Below are positions 51,700 through 61,376 of a DNA stretch of 64,000 nt, piece after piece; the stretch's first letter is position 1, and the number at the start of each line of letters is the position of its first letter. A program made the position numbers and the translations under genes. The DNA is from Bacillota bacterium (GTDB lineage Bacteria; Bacillota; Clostridia; Lachnospirales; Lachnospiraceae), in NCBI GenBank assembly GCA_023435895.1, contig JAEZLH010000011.1, positions 60,932 to 124,931 of the forward strand, written 5' to 3'. The notes beneath the pieces were generated by a model. The model saw only the letters and a program-made list of their open reading frames with translations. It had not been told where the DNA came from and searched no databases.

Positions 51700-52335
51700 T
51701 TACCGGAATGCTACCAATCGGTGGATTGGATTCCCCATTGCAGTGAAACGCTCTTCATATTCAGTCATAACATTTCCCTCAACATACTCGCTATGATGTA
51801 GATCAAAAGTAACATCCTTTAACTGCCACCCTGCAAGTTTCACCTCTTCCAGTGAAAAATCAAATAATGCTCGATTATCCGTCTTAAACATAACTTCTCC
51901 GTCCTTTTTAAGACATTCATTATAACGAGCCAAAAATTCCTTAGAGGTCAGCCTTCTTCTAGCATGCCTGTCCTTGGGCCAAGGATCTGAAAAATTAAGA
52001 TAAATTCTTGATAATTCTTCTTTGCCAAATATATTATTAATATACTCTGCATCATATCGAATAAAGTATAAATTACTTAATTCACTTTCATTTCTCTTTT
52101 CTAACGCTCTAAGTAATACACTGGAGTATTTCTCAATCCCGATATAATTAATATTGGGATTAAGTGCTGCCAGCTGCATAATAAACTTACCTTTTCCCAT
52201 TCCGATTTCTACATGTATCGGATTCTCATTCTGAAATAACGTATTCCATCTTCCTTTATATTGCTCCGGTTCCTGAACCACATATTCATTTGCCGCAACA
52301 CTTTCTCTGGAACCTCTTATATTTCTTAATCTCAT
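51700..52335 (-). CDS. trmB: tRNA (guanine-N7-)-methyltransferase
   Basis: 211 residues, the usual length. It catalyses SAM-dependent formation of m7G46 in tRNA. Signatures are HVEIGMGKGKFIMQLAALNPNINYIGIEKYSSVLLRAL (SAM site), IYLNFSDPWPKDRHARRRLTSKEFL (catalytic FxDPWPKxRHxxRR) and TEYEERFTAMGNPIHRL at the C-terminus. It is divergent from the flavin reductase gene. Confidence 0.97.
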   Translation of the reverse strand: MRLRNIRGSRESVAANEYVVQEPEQYKGRWNTLFQNENPIHVEIGMGKGKFIMQLAALNPNINYIGIEKYSSVLLRALEKRNESELSNLYFIRYDAEYINNIFGKEELSRIYLNFSDPWPKDRHARRRLTSKEFLARYNECLKKDGEVMFKTDNRALFDFSLEEVKLAGWQLKDVTFDLHHSEYVEGNVMTEYEERFTAMGNPIHRLVAFR

Positions 52336-52480
52336 AATTAATTTACCTCATTATTGTTTATTCAAATTCATTATAGTAAGTATGCGCCTTTTCGTCAATT
52401 ATCCATTCGTTATCAAATCATGTCGATTAATGGGACATTTGTCCTTCAATTAATCGTAGTTTTGTATTCCAAATCACTAA

Positions 52481-52500
52481 ACTATGTAGTATACTATAGT
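52481..52500. promoter_or_regulatory. Imperfect palindrome upstream of the flavin reductase gene (possible operator)
   Basis: ACTATGTAGTATACTATAGT contains the perfect core TAGTATACTA, with TATACT as a possible -10. It lies about 100 bases before the reductase ATG and could bind a MarR/HxlR-type repressor. No such gene adjoins it. Confidence 0.35.
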
Positions 52501-52597
52501 AAACCTCTCATAGCACATCTTTTGAGCGGTATTTTCATTTGTTCACTCAGAAATTAACATATATTTTTTAAATGCCCATCGGCGAAAGGAAGGTAAA

Positions 52598-53215
52598 ATG
52601 AAAGTTATTGCACTTAATGGCAGCCCTAAACCAAAGGGAAACACATATTTATCACTAAAGACTGTTTGCGACCAACTCGCTACTCAAAATATAGAAACAG
52701 AAATTATCCACGTAGGCAATATGGATATAAAAGGCTGCATTTCCTGTGGTCAGTGTAAAGATGGATATTGTAAGTTTTCCGATGACTCCTTACGTGAAAT
52801 TGTCGATAAAATTTATGCAGCGGATGCCCTTATCCTTGGCTCTCCTGTTTACTATTCCGGTATTGCAGGCACCTTTAAGTGTTTCCTGGATCGTTTATTC
52901 TATCCAACCAAAGGACGTATGCGCCTTAAAATTGGTGCCAGTGTGGTTGTGTTGAGAAGATCCGGCGGTGTGGCAACCTTTGATCAATTGAATCATTACT
53001 TCCTCCTATCCGATATGATGGTTGCTCCTTCTAATTATTGGACCGTTATACATGGAGCTCTTCCTGGCGAAATCAATCAAGATGAAGAAGGTATTACAGT
53101 TTTAAATGATCTTGCTTCCAATATGGCCTGGATGTTACAAATTAAAGAATATAGCAAAGAAGCTTATCCAATTCCTTCTGCTCCCCCAAGAGCTAGAACG
53201 AATTTCATTCGATAA
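52598..53215 (+). CDS. NADPH-dependent FMN reductase/flavodoxin-fold oxidoreductase
   Basis: 205 residues. The flavodoxin-like FMN-binding start is KVIALNGSPKPKGNTYLSL. The cysteine pattern CISCGQCKDGYCKFSDDS (about residues 48-65) and GSPVYYSGIAGTFKCFLDRLFYP are typical of iron-sulfur flavoprotein-like or NAD(P)H:FMN reductases of clostridia. AAAGGAAGG precedes the ATG. It may reduce quinones, nitro-compounds or FMN; the substrate is unknown. It is monocistronic. Confidence 0.88.
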   Translation: MKVIALNGSPKPKGNTYLSLKTVCDQLATQNIETEIIHVGNMDIKGCISCGQCKDGYCKFSDDSLREIVDKIYAADALILGSPVYYSGIAGTFKCFLDRLFYPTKGRMRLKIGASVVVLRRSGGVATFDQLNHYFLLSDMMVAPSNYWTVIHGALPGEINQDEEGITVLNDLASNMAWMLQIKEYSKEAYPIPSAPPRARTNFIR

Positions 53216-53399
53216 CCCAAACCTCTGCAACCATATTATTAAGCTGTACTGTTTTCTTGCTACGCTTAATAGATACCCATCTATTTGGAAATTTCTATAA
53301 TAGAATTGCGGAAAATATATCATAATAGTAATGTTTCTACTTATTACCATAAAGTTAAGTAGAAGCCTTTGGAAGAATGCGACTATTCAGGAGGTCATT

Positions 53400-54815
53400 A
53401 TGAAAAGAAAACTTTTAGCTATTTTTAGCATGATAGCCATATTATCTACGAATCTTATATGGACAAGCCCTGCAAATGCCTCAGCCGCGGAGCAATGGCC
53501 CAAGGGGCCCTCGGTTTTTGCTGATTCCGCAATTGTTATGGAGGCTTCTACCGGTCTCGTCCTCTACCAAAAGAATATGAACACGCAGCATTATCCTGCC
53601 AGTATCACAAAGATAATGACTGTTTTACTCGCTCTAGAGAATTCCTCTCTGGGTGATGTTGTTACCGTATCTCATAATGCGGTTTATGACGTGGAAGCAG
53701 ACAGCAGCCGTATATGGATTAATGAGGGCGAAAAACTGACCATGCAGCAATGTCTCTACGGAATATTATTGGAGTCCGCAAATGACTGTGCATATGCCGT
53801 AGCAGAGCATATATCCGGTAACATCGAAAATTTTGGCAAGTTAATGACTGAAAAGGCAAAAAGTCTTGGCTGCAAAAATACTAATTTCGTGAATCCTCAC
53901 GGATTACAAAACGAGAACCATTATACTACTGCCTATGATATGGCATTGATCACCCAGGAAGCCATAAAGAACGAATCCTTCCGTAAGATATTCGGCACCA
54001 AAACCTATCAGATTCTTCCTACCAATAAACAACCTGAAACCAGATATCTTAGAAATCATCATAAAATATTAATGAAGAATGGATATACCCTTGATGGAAT
54101 TGAAGGCGGTAAAACCGGATATACTTCCACTTCAAAATACACTCTGGTAACCGTCGCAAAGCGAGGCGATATGGAATTAATCTGTGTCATTATGAAGGAT
54201 GATACGGCCCCACATCAATATAATGATACAAAAGATTTACTTAACTTTGCATTTAATAACTTCTCTACCTATGCAATTTCTGATGCAGAGGGTAGTTCTG
54301 CTCTAAATGAATCACCTTTATTTACGCGATATAATCCGTTGCTTAATAGTAGTAATACCCCTGTAAAAACAGATAAGGATGCATTTATCGTCCTTCCGAA
54401 TACCGCATCCATTAAAGATGCCAAAAAGGAAGTTACTTTTTACACAGAAAGTCAAAGTAACGGTTCTTCCGTTAATACAAATAATTCGGAAAACGTTATC
54501 GGAAAGATCTCCTATACTTATGATGGCAAATTTGTTGGTGGAACTAATATCTTATATCAGAAAAGCAATCATCCCACTTTGGCGGAATCTGAAAGTATTA
54601 TAAAAACTCCAACTGCCGTAATTTCAGGACCTACCAAGCCCGGCAATAGTTTAAGATATATAATAATCGGATGTATCGTAGGGTTTCTTGCGATTGCAGC
54701 AATTCTATATTATATTCTAATTGAACGCCCAAGACTTAGAAGAAGAAAAGCTTACTATAAAAAGAAAGCGACTCGCTCCTCCTATAAGGACAATAATGAT
54801 CTTTTAAATTTATAA
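53400..54815 (+). CDS. D-alanyl-D-alanine carboxypeptidase (DacF/penicillin-binding protein 5 family)
   Basis: 471 residues from the ATG at 53400 (AGGAGG six bases upstream). A signal peptide (residues 1-29, ending ANA) is followed by an S11 peptidase domain with SITK (SxxK), SAND (SxN) and KTGY (KTG) active-site motifs. There is a helix near residues 418-438 (YIIIGCIVGFLAIAAILYYIL) and a Lys/Arg-rich cytoplasmic tail. A C-terminal transmembrane anchor replaces the usual amphipathic helix. It trims pentapeptide stems during growth or sporulation. Monocistronic with a terminator. Confidence 0.94.
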   Translation: MKRKLLAIFSMIAILSTNLIWTSPANASAAEQWPKGPSVFADSAIVMEASTGLVLYQKNMNTQHYPASITKIMTVLLALENSSLGDVVTVSHNAVYDVEADSSRIWINEGEKLTMQQCLYGILLESANDCAYAVAEHISGNIENFGKLMTEKAKSLGCKNTNFVNPHGLQNENHYTTAYDMALITQEAIKNESFRKIFGTKTYQILPTNKQPETRYLRNHHKILMKNGYTLDGIEGGKTGYTSTSKYTLVTVAKRGDMELICVIMKDDTAPHQYNDTKDLLNFAFNNFSTYAISDAEGSSALNESPLFTRYNPLLNSSNTPVKTDKDAFIVLPNTASIKDAKKEVTFYTESQSNGSSVNTNNSENVIGKISYTYDGKFVGGTNILYQKSNHPTLAESESIIKTPTAVISGPTKPGNSLRYIIIGCIVGFLAIAAILYYILIERPRLRRRKAYYKKKATRSSYKDNNDLLNL

Positions 54816-54826
54816 TATAAGCCTAT

Positions 54827-54862
54827 AAAAAGGTGCTTTCCGTTCAAGGAGAGCACCTTTTT
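54827..54862 (+). terminator. Rho-independent terminator of the D,D-carboxypeptidase gene
   Basis: AAAAAGGTGCT (54827-54837) and AGCACCTTTTT (54852-54862) form the stem with a 14-base loop and T-run. The A-run on the left also allows minus-strand function for the facing gene at 54935. Confidence 0.9.
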
Positions 54863-54934
54863 ATAAAGTTATTTATATGCTTACTTATTTACTTATCTTT
54901 TCACTTAATGCACCAATAAACTATTACCAATATC

Positions 54935-55591
54935 CTATGAATCCCATTGATCTGTTATGGCTGCTTCGTCTTCATATTGATAATCATTGAATGCTAAATC
55001 CTGCATTACCAAAGGATTTCTCTCATTTTGTGACCCTGATTTTTGCTCTAAAGAATTCAAAATCTGATTAATTTTATCCTCAGTAATCATCTTACCATCT
55101 AAAGCTTCTATGGCATGTAATAAATCTTTGGTATTTTCCTTACTATAGTGTATCTCCAGATTTGTAGCCTTCTTTTGATTATCTAAGGCCTTTTTTTGTA
55201 ATTCCGTTACTTGATTTAATGCCGAGATATAGTTGCTTTCTAGCATCTCAACTCTTTTAACAACCTCTATTAATTGTGCTGTCAATTGCTCGGTACTCTT
55301 TTTGGTGGCAGAATAGGTTGCTTTTTCTACATTAGTCAAATCCTTTAGCCCCGATCTTAATTTTGATATCTCAGATAAAAACACATCACGAATATAATTA
55401 TCCTGCTCCTGCTTGTGTCGAATATTAGTATAAATTTCTTCGAATAACATATAGCCCATAATCAAACTAACCAGGCCAAAACCGATGGTATTAACTATGT
55501 CACCCTCAAGTACAACAATACTATATACCACTGCCAATAAGGATGCTAAAAAACATACACCAAAGAATATGCTGTTTAATCTCGATTTCAT
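54935..55591 (-). CDS. Hypothetical two-helix membrane protein with long coiled coil
   Basis: 218 residues. Two transmembrane helices (about 8-27 and 34-50) are followed by a cytoplasmic region of about 165 residues with heptads (LTAQLIEVVKRVEMLESNYISALNQVTELQKKALDNQKKATNLEIHY) and an acidic tail. No enzyme motif was found. It could be a scaffold or signalling partner of the adjacent phosphate two-component system (155 bases upstream, same strand), but that link is only positional. Confidence 0.75.
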   Translation of the reverse strand: MKSRLNSIFFGVCFLASLLAVVYSIVVLEGDIVNTIGFGLVSLIMGYMLFEEIYTNIRHKQEQDNYIRDVFLSEISKLRSGLKDLTNVEKATYSATKKSTEQLTAQLIEVVKRVEMLESNYISALNQVTELQKKALDNQKKATNLEIHYSKENTKDLLHAIEALDGKMITEDKINQILNSLEQKSGSQNERNPLVMQDLAFNDYQYEDEAAITDQWDS

Positions 55592-55745
55592 CCGTATGCT
55601 CCTATCTGTATATTATCATTCTGCTCATTATCATCATGTCCTATAGAAGTACAAATCATGCATTTCACTATGGCTTATAGTGTCTTATATAAATATCAGT
55701 CTTATATAATGATTTCTCTTATCTAAGTATAATCAAAATTATTAA

Positions 55746-57161
55746 TTACATCAAGTGTATATTACGAGATTGATCAATTGGTAATCGAACTGTGAATTTC
55801 GACCCCTCTGATAATTTACTCTCCAATTCTATGGTTCCATTATAATATCCAACTATATGCTTAACAATGGATAATCCAAGGCCAGTACCACCAACCCTTT
55901 TGCTTCTTCCTTTATCTACACGAAAGAATCGTTCAAATACTCTTTGTTGTGCATCCTCGGGTATTCCGACTCCGCTATCTTCCACAATAATGACAACATC
56001 TCCTGCTTCAGAATTAACTGTAACATTGACCATACCACCTGGCTTATTGTATTTTATTGCATTGGATATCAGATTAGTAAAAAGTGCTCTTAATTGCTGA
56101 ACATTAGCATGCATCGTTATGGGTCTGCAGTTCATATTAAGCCTTACCTGATATTCCTTGGCCTGAGGCTCGAAGGATTTACAAACTTCCTTCACTAACG
56201 GGCATATTCTTACATCAGATAAAATCACTTCTGCTTCCTTAGTCTCCAGACGGGAAATCGTTAAAATATCGTTTATCAGATTTGTCATATTAACCGTTTC
56301 TTTTTTTATTCTGGAAAGAAATTCTTTCTTCATAGCTTCATCAGGAACCATATCATTCTCAATCAACTCCAGATATCCTCGAATGGAGGTCAATGGAGTT
56401 TTTAGTTCATGTGATGCATTTGAGAAAAATTCCTGTCTGATCAGTCGTTCAAATTCTATCCGATTCATGGATTCTATAACCGCTTTTGACATTTGCATGG
56501 TTGTGGCTGCTATGACATTCATCTCTTCGTATTGGTAATTAGCAAAATGAAAATCTGGCTTCTCTTCCTTTAGTTTTAACATTTCCTCTGCAATCTCATG
56601 AAGTGGTTTTGTTACAGATTGTGCAAAACGGTTTGCCAAAATCAATGATAGGAATAGAGTAACACCAATACTAATCAATAAAGCCGGTACCAATGCCCCA
56701 AGATACCGTTCTATTCCCGAAAATGGAACTGCAATACGAATAATGTACTTCTGATTTTCCGAAATACTTGCAACATAGAGCATGGACTCTTTTAATGTTG
56801 CAGACTCCCTGATTGCATACCCGGTTCCCTTCTTCATTGCTTCCTTTACTTCTTCTCGGTTGCTATGATTTTCCATAGTTGAGACATCTATTACATCACT
56901 GTCGGCCACTACGATACCATCTAATAATATGACTGTAAAGCGAGTATTCTCATTTCCTTTGATATTTTTTAGTTTTTGCACTTGATTAATAAGATCCTCA
57001 TCGTAATTCAGACCATGATCCGCTATTCTTACGGAATATAACATATCCTCTTCTGCTTTATCTAATAGTATATTACTAATTACCACTTCCAAAATACTTG
57101 CACTCAGTAGAAGTGCCAACATCAATATAAATAAGAATCGCTTAAAAATCGCCTTCTTCAT
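55746..57161 (-). CDS. phoR: Sensor histidine kinase, PhoR-type
   Basis: 471 residues. An N-terminal helix (about 9-30), an extracytoplasmic sensor of about 130 residues and a second helix (about 165-185) precede a HAMP domain (FAQSVTKPLHEIAEEML). The HisKA box is FFSNASHELKTPLTSIRGYLELI, and the ATPase has N box NLISNAIKYNKPGG, G1 DSGVGIPE, F box FERFFRVDKGRS and G2 GGTGLGLSIVKHIV. It lies in the pst-phoU locus behind the response regulator gene (66-base gap), so phosphate sensing together with Pst/PhoU is the likely role. Confidence 0.92.
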   Translation of the reverse strand: MKKAIFKRFLFILMLALLLSASILEVVISNILLDKAEEDMLYSVRIADHGLNYDEDLINQVQKLKNIKGNENTRFTVILLDGIVVADSDVIDVSTMENHSNREEVKEAMKKGTGYAIRESATLKESMLYVASISENQKYIIRIAVPFSGIERYLGALVPALLISIGVTLFLSLILANRFAQSVTKPLHEIAEEMLKLKEEKPDFHFANYQYEEMNVIAATTMQMSKAVIESMNRIEFERLIRQEFFSNASHELKTPLTSIRGYLELIENDMVPDEAMKKEFLSRIKKETVNMTNLINDILTISRLETKEAEVILSDVRICPLVKEVCKSFEPQAKEYQVRLNMNCRPITMHANVQQLRALFTNLISNAIKYNKPGGMVNVTVNSEAGDVVIIVEDSGVGIPEDAQQRVFERFFRVDKGRSKRVGGTGLGLSIVKHIVGYYNGTIELESKLSEGSKFTVRLPIDQSRNIHLM

Positions 57162-57227
57162 AAAACAACCATGCCTTCCATAACTAAAGTAAATGCTGAT
57201 GCAAATTATATTTACATCAGCAGCATT

Positions 57228-57914
57228 TTAACTTTCTGATTTTACAAACCGATAACCAACACTTCGAACAGTTTTGATACAATCTGTACCGACCCGTCCA
57301 AGCTTTTGGCGAAGAGTTCTGATATGACTGTCCAGCGTTCTGGTTTCTCCGTCATAATCATATCCCCATATTTGATTTAATAGTTCATCCCGATTTACAA
57401 CTCTTGAATCATGTTCTATTAAATATAATAATAACTCATATTCTTTAAAAGTCAACTCTACTACATGACCTTCGTTTTTTACTTCTCTTGTCTGCGTATT
57501 GATGGTAACAGAATCAATATTAATATAAAAGGCGCTATCATCTCGAACCGATCTTCTTAATAGTGATCTGATTCTTGCAGCCAGTTCCAACACCCCAAAA
57601 GGCTTCGTAATATAGTCATCAGCGCCCACATCCAGTCCCATGACTTTATCAAGTTCTTTATCTTTCGCTGTAAGGCAAATAACCGGAACGTTTTTCAATT
57701 GCGGGTCTTGTCGCAGTAAGCGAATTGCAGAAAGACCATCCATACCAGGAAGCATCAAATCAAATAATGCCAAATCCGGCTTATCCTCCTTCATGTCAAG
57801 AAGAGCAGGTTCCGCAGACTCGTAGGCTTTTATCTTATAGCCAAAGCCTTCTAAAGCAACTTTTAATAATTCACGAATGCTCTCATCGTCCTCAATCACA
57901 TATACTTTTTCCAA
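57228..57914 (-). CDS. phoP: Response regulator, PhoP/PhoB-type (OmpR family)
   Basis: 228 residues. The receiver domain has the phospho-acceptor Asp in LALFDLMLPGMDG, preceded by the acidic VIEDDES, and the Lys in DDYITKPFG. A winged helix-turn-helix of OmpR type fills the C-terminal 100 residues (VVELTFKEYELLLYLIEHDSRVVNRDELLNQIWGYDYDGETRTLDSHIRTLRQKLG). It lies 14 bases after phoU and 66 before the kinase. It probably binds the 11-base-period repeat upstream of pstS. Confidence 0.93.
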   Translation of the reverse strand: MEKVYVIEDDESIRELLKVALEGFGYKIKAYESAEPALLDMKEDKPDLALFDLMLPGMDGLSAIRLLRQDPQLKNVPVICLTAKDKELDKVMGLDVGADDYITKPFGVLELAARIRSLLRRSVRDDSAFYINIDSVTINTQTREVKNEGHVVELTFKEYELLLYLIEHDSRVVNRDELLNQIWGYDYDGETRTLDSHIRTLRQKLGRVGTDCIKTVRSVGYRFVKSES

Positions 57915-57928
57915 TGGATTACCCCCAT

Positions 57929-58591
57929 TTATAATATTCGAATATTATTTACGGATCCGGTTTCATTAAATTCTGCCCATTCACAAATGTTCACTGCATG
58001 ATCGCCGATTCGTTCAAAATATTTCGCAATCATTAAAATATCAACACATTGATCTACATGCTCATTAGAAGCATGAAGAAGTAACGCTACTTCATCCTTT
58101 ACTTTATCAAAAAGATCATCTATGATATCATCACTTTTCACGATTTCTCTGGCTTTCTCAATATCGAGGCTAGTAAAGGAGAGTACCGAATCATGAACCA
58201 TCTTCTTAGCCGCTTTCCCCATTTCAGGAATATGCTTCACCAAATTAAAGATCGGTTCTCTTTTCTCCCGTACAATCAGTTCTGCTATATCTGCCGCATG
58301 GTCACCGATACGTTCCATATCTGTAACAACCTTAAGGGCTGCGGTAACAACTCTAAGATCTCTTGCAACCGGCTGTTGTTTTAAGATTAGGGAAAGACAT
58401 CTTGATTCAATGGTTTTCTCTATATCATTAATGGTACGATCTTCTTGAATAATTTCTTTTGCAACTGCCTCATCCTGTGATTCAAAGGCGATTAAGGTTT
58501 TATCTATTGCTGACTCAATAAGCTGACCCATCTCATGGAGATTATCTTTTAGTAATTGTAATTCATGTTCAAAACTCATTCTTGCGGTCAT
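57929..58591 (-). CDS. phoU: Phosphate transport system regulatory protein PhoU
   Basis: 220 residues, the normal length. Two PhoU helical-bundle repeats each carry the conserved metal-binding pattern: ALKVVTDMERIGDHAADIAE and MIAKYFERIGDHAVNICEW. Starts MTARMSFEHELQLLKDNLHEMG. It links the Pst transporter to the histidine kinase and limits phosphate uptake. It lies between pstB and the response regulator gene, on the same strand. Confidence 0.97.
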   Translation of the reverse strand: MTARMSFEHELQLLKDNLHEMGQLIESAIDKTLIAFESQDEAVAKEIIQEDRTINDIEKTIESRCLSLILKQQPVARDLRVVTAALKVVTDMERIGDHAADIAELIVREKREPIFNLVKHIPEMGKAAKKMVHDSVLSFTSLDIEKAREIVKSDDIIDDLFDKVKDEVALLLHASNEHVDQCVDILMIAKYFERIGDHAVNICEWAEFNETGSVNNIRIL

Positions 58592-58655
58592 AAAAACCTC
58601 CTTATTTCTAATTATAGTTGATGTTAATTATATAGTCAAATAGCAGAAGGATAAA

Positions 58656-59414
58656 TCAACCAAATCTACCCGTGATATAATCTTCTGTTCTTTTATCCGT
58701 AGGTCTTGTAAATAATGTATCCGTTGCTGCAAATTCCACAACCTCTCCCACAAGGAAGAATGCGGTATAGTCTGAGATACGAGCCGCTTGCTGCATATTA
58801 TGGGTAACGATAGCAACGGTATACTTTTCCTTCAATTCGGACATCAAATCCTCAATCTTCAAGGTTGAGATGGGATCTAGGGCCGAAGTGGGCTCATCCA
58901 TCAGTAGAACTTCAGGCTCTACTGCTAATGCCCTTGCGATACATAGCCTTTGCTGTTGTCCACCCGATAAGCTTAACGCTGATTTCTTTAGGCGATCCTT
59001 TACCTCTTCAAAAAGTGCCGCTCCATGCAGGCTTTCTTCTACGATTTGATCCAGCTTGGATTTTGATTTAATTCCATGAATTCTTGGCCCGTAAGCAATA
59101 TTATCGTAGATGGACATGGGAAAGGGGTTCGGTTGCTGAAATACCATGCCCACTTTCTTTCGAAGTAATGTAGTATCTACTCCTGAATCATATATATTCT
59201 CACCATCTAATGTAACTGTTCCATCAATCACTACACTAGGAATCAAATCATTCATTCGATTTAATGTTTTTAAAAAGGTGGACTTTCCGCAACCGGAAGG
59301 ACCGATAAAAGCAGTAATCGCCTTTTCTTTAATGTTCATATCTATATTTTTCAAAGCATGATTTGTACCATAGTGCAGGTTTAATGCTTTTGTTATAATT
59401 TTATCCTTATTCAT
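58656..59414 (-). CDS. pstB: Phosphate ABC transporter ATP-binding protein
   Basis: 252 residues. Walker A is GPSGCGKSTFLKTLNRMNDLIP, the Q-loop MVFQQPNPFPMSIYDNIAYGPRIHG (characteristic of PstB), the signature SLSGGQQQRLCIARALA, Walker B VLLMDEPTSALDP and H-loop THNMQQAARISDYTAFFLVGEVVE. It powers high-affinity phosphate import with PstC/PstA. It lies 65 bases after pstA. Confidence 0.98.
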   Translation of the reverse strand: MNKDKIITKALNLHYGTNHALKNIDMNIKEKAITAFIGPSGCGKSTFLKTLNRMNDLIPSVVIDGTVTLDGENIYDSGVDTTLLRKKVGMVFQQPNPFPMSIYDNIAYGPRIHGIKSKSKLDQIVEESLHGAALFEEVKDRLKKSALSLSGGQQQRLCIARALAVEPEVLLMDEPTSALDPISTLKIEDLMSELKEKYTVAIVTHNMQQAARISDYTAFFLVGEVVEFAATDTLFTRPTDKRTEDYITGRFG

Positions 59415-59479
59415 ATATCCTCCATCTATAATATCAACACCGCTATGTGCTGTAAATTATTTTTATGTGATATTATCTT

Positions 59480-60361
59480 TTATTTATTAACGTTAAATTT
59501 ATGGGCCAGATATTTAGTGAGCATATTGATGGCAAATACAATAATCAGCAATACCAATGCTACGCCAAATGCCTGATTATACTTAGCATTTTCCATCCAC
59601 AAGAACAACTGTATCGTCAAAGTTCCACCCGGTTGAGCAACTTTTTCGATCAAGCCTTCTCCATACTCCCCTAACTTCGGGAGAAGATATCCACTTCCAG
59701 CTGTAAATATGAGTGCTGCTGATTCACCTACAATACGACCAACTGATAATATAATTCCGGTTATAATTCCAGGCATTGCAGAAGGAATTAATATCGTCCT
59801 GATCATGTACCATTTTGTAGCACCTATTCCGAGAGCTCCGCTTCGGTAACTGGAGGGCACCGTTTTTAAAGCTTCTTGTGTACTACGTGTAATGAGTGGC
59901 AATACCATAATCGATAAGGTTAACGAACCAGTTAAAATAGAGAATTTTAGGCCCAAAACTGTACCAAAGAACACGAAACCAAATAAACCAAATATAATTG
60001 ATGGAATTCCTGCAAGTGTCTCTGTTGTAAACTCAATTAGTCGAACCATTCTGCCTGGTTTTGCATATTCATTTAAGTATATTGCTGCTCCTACACCAAA
60101 GGGAACTGCTATTAGTAATGTAATAATAATAATGTATAAAGTATTGACTATGTTACCTGCTATTCCGAACGTTCCTTTTAAGCTGCTGGTAACTGTTGTA
60201 AGGAAGGACCAGCTTACAGATGATGCTCCACGATACGCAACATAGCCTACTATACCGGCAAGAATTATGATGGATACAAACGCACATAGATAAATCAGTA
60301 CATATGCTATAGAATCCAGAAGACGCAAACGCTTGCCTTTTATACTTTTAGCTGTCGGCAT
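59480..60361 (-). CDS. pstA: Phosphate ABC transporter permease PstA
   Basis: 293 residues, six predicted helices. PstA features: a TFGIAGNIVNTLYIIIITLLIAVPFGVGAAIYLNEYA segment and the EAA cytoplasmic loop QEALKTVPSSYRSGALGIGATKWYMIRTILIPSAMPGIITGIILS. GGGAGGAC precedes the ATG. The start overlaps the end of pstC by 14 bases, so the two channel subunits are made in equal amounts. Confidence 0.97.
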   Translation of the reverse strand: MPTAKSIKGKRLRLLDSIAYVLIYLCAFVSIIILAGIVGYVAYRGASSVSWSFLTTVTSSLKGTFGIAGNIVNTLYIIIITLLIAVPFGVGAAIYLNEYAKPGRMVRLIEFTTETLAGIPSIIFGLFGFVFFGTVLGLKFSILTGSLTLSIMVLPLITRSTQEALKTVPSSYRSGALGIGATKWYMIRTILIPSAMPGIITGIILSVGRIVGESAALIFTAGSGYLLPKLGEYGEGLIEKVAQPGGTLTIQLFLWMENAKYNQAFGVALVLLIIVFAINMLTKYLAHKFNVNK

Positions 60362-61286
60362 TTTTTTGTCCTCCCTTCATTATCTTATTTAGTATAATAT
60401 TAATTGCCATAATGAATACAAAAAGAACTAAACCGATTGTAAATAATACCTGCTCATGTACCCCGGAGGCATAACCCATTTCGCTAACAACTGCTGTGGT
60501 AAGAAAACGCACGGAGTTAAAAGGAAATGGAAGATTAACTCCATTACCAGCAACCATGTTAATTGCCATTGCTTCGCCAATTGCTCTTCCGACTCCAAGT
60601 ACAATTGCAGTCACAATACCCGATTTCGCTGCTGGAATGATTACCTTAAAAATTGTTTGAATATGTGATGCTCCAAGTGCCAAAGATGCGTGTTTATAAT
60701 GGCTTGGAACTGCCTTTAGTGCTGTTTCACTAATATTAATTACCGTAGGTAAAATCATAATTGCTAATACTAATACCGCCGAAATTAAATTGGATCCCCC
60801 GGTAAATTGATGTTCGGGATTATTTTTGTATAAATTCATTTCTATTTTATAAATAAGAGGACTTAAGACGAGGATTCCTAATAAACCGTAAACAACGGAG
60901 GGTATTCCTGCTAATAGTTCTACTGCAGGTTTTACAACATTAGCTAGGCGCCTGGGAGCTGTTTCAGCCAAAAAAACGGCTGTCATCACCCCAATAGGCA
61001 CACCAATTATGATTGCCATCGCAGTACCTATGATGGAAGTAAGTATTACATAAAGAATTCCAAAGCTTGGATTTGCAGCGGTTGGCTTCCAGACGGTTCC
61101 GAACAAGATGTCTTTCAGACCAATTTTAAAGATTGCCGGTGTTCCGCTTATTATCATATATAATGTAATTGAAAAAACAGCAATAACTGCAACTAAACCG
61201 CATGCTACAAATACAACATGGGCTATTTTTTCAACTGTATTTTTTGTTTTATAGTTTCCAATAATGGAGAAGCTTTTTTCGCTCAT
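60348..61286 (-). CDS. pstC: Phosphate ABC transporter permease PstC
   Basis: 312 residues, six predicted helices. It contains FGILYVILTSIIGTAMAIIIGVPIGVMTAVFLAE and the EAA loop ETALKAVPSHYKHASLALGASHIQTIFKVIIPAAKSGIVTAIVLGVGRAIGEAMA. The first helix lies near residues 20-42. AAGGAG lies before the ATG. It follows pstS after a 90-base gap that holds a hairpin. Confidence 0.97.
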   Translation of the reverse strand: MSEKSFSIIGNYKTKNTVEKIAHVVFVACGLVAVIAVFSITLYMIISGTPAIFKIGLKDILFGTVWKPTAANPSFGILYVILTSIIGTAMAIIIGVPIGVMTAVFLAETAPRRLANVVKPAVELLAGIPSVVYGLLGILVLSPLIYKIEMNLYKNNPEHQFTGGSNLISAVLVLAIMILPTVINISETALKAVPSHYKHASLALGASHIQTIFKVIIPAAKSGIVTAIVLGVGRAIGEAMAINMVAGNGVNLPFPFNSVRFLTTAVVSEMGYASGVHEQVLFTIGLVLFVFIMAINIILNKIMKGGQKNADS

Positions 61287-61317
61287 ATCGACTCCTTGTT
61301 ATATACTTTTGAACAGC

Positions 61318-61356
61318 TATAGGAAGAATTATCATTTACGATAATTCTTCCCTATA
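61318..61356 (-). promoter_or_regulatory. Intercistronic hairpin between pstS and pstC (mRNA stabiliser/processing site)
   Basis: TATAGGAAGAATTATC (61318-61333) pairs with GATAATTCTTCC-c-TATA (61340-61356) around a 6-base loop. There is no T-run on the minus strand, so it is more likely to protect the pstS 3' end and raise the binding protein over the permeases than to terminate. Confidence 0.6.
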
Positions 61357-61376
61357 GTATCATTCATTGTTTTTGA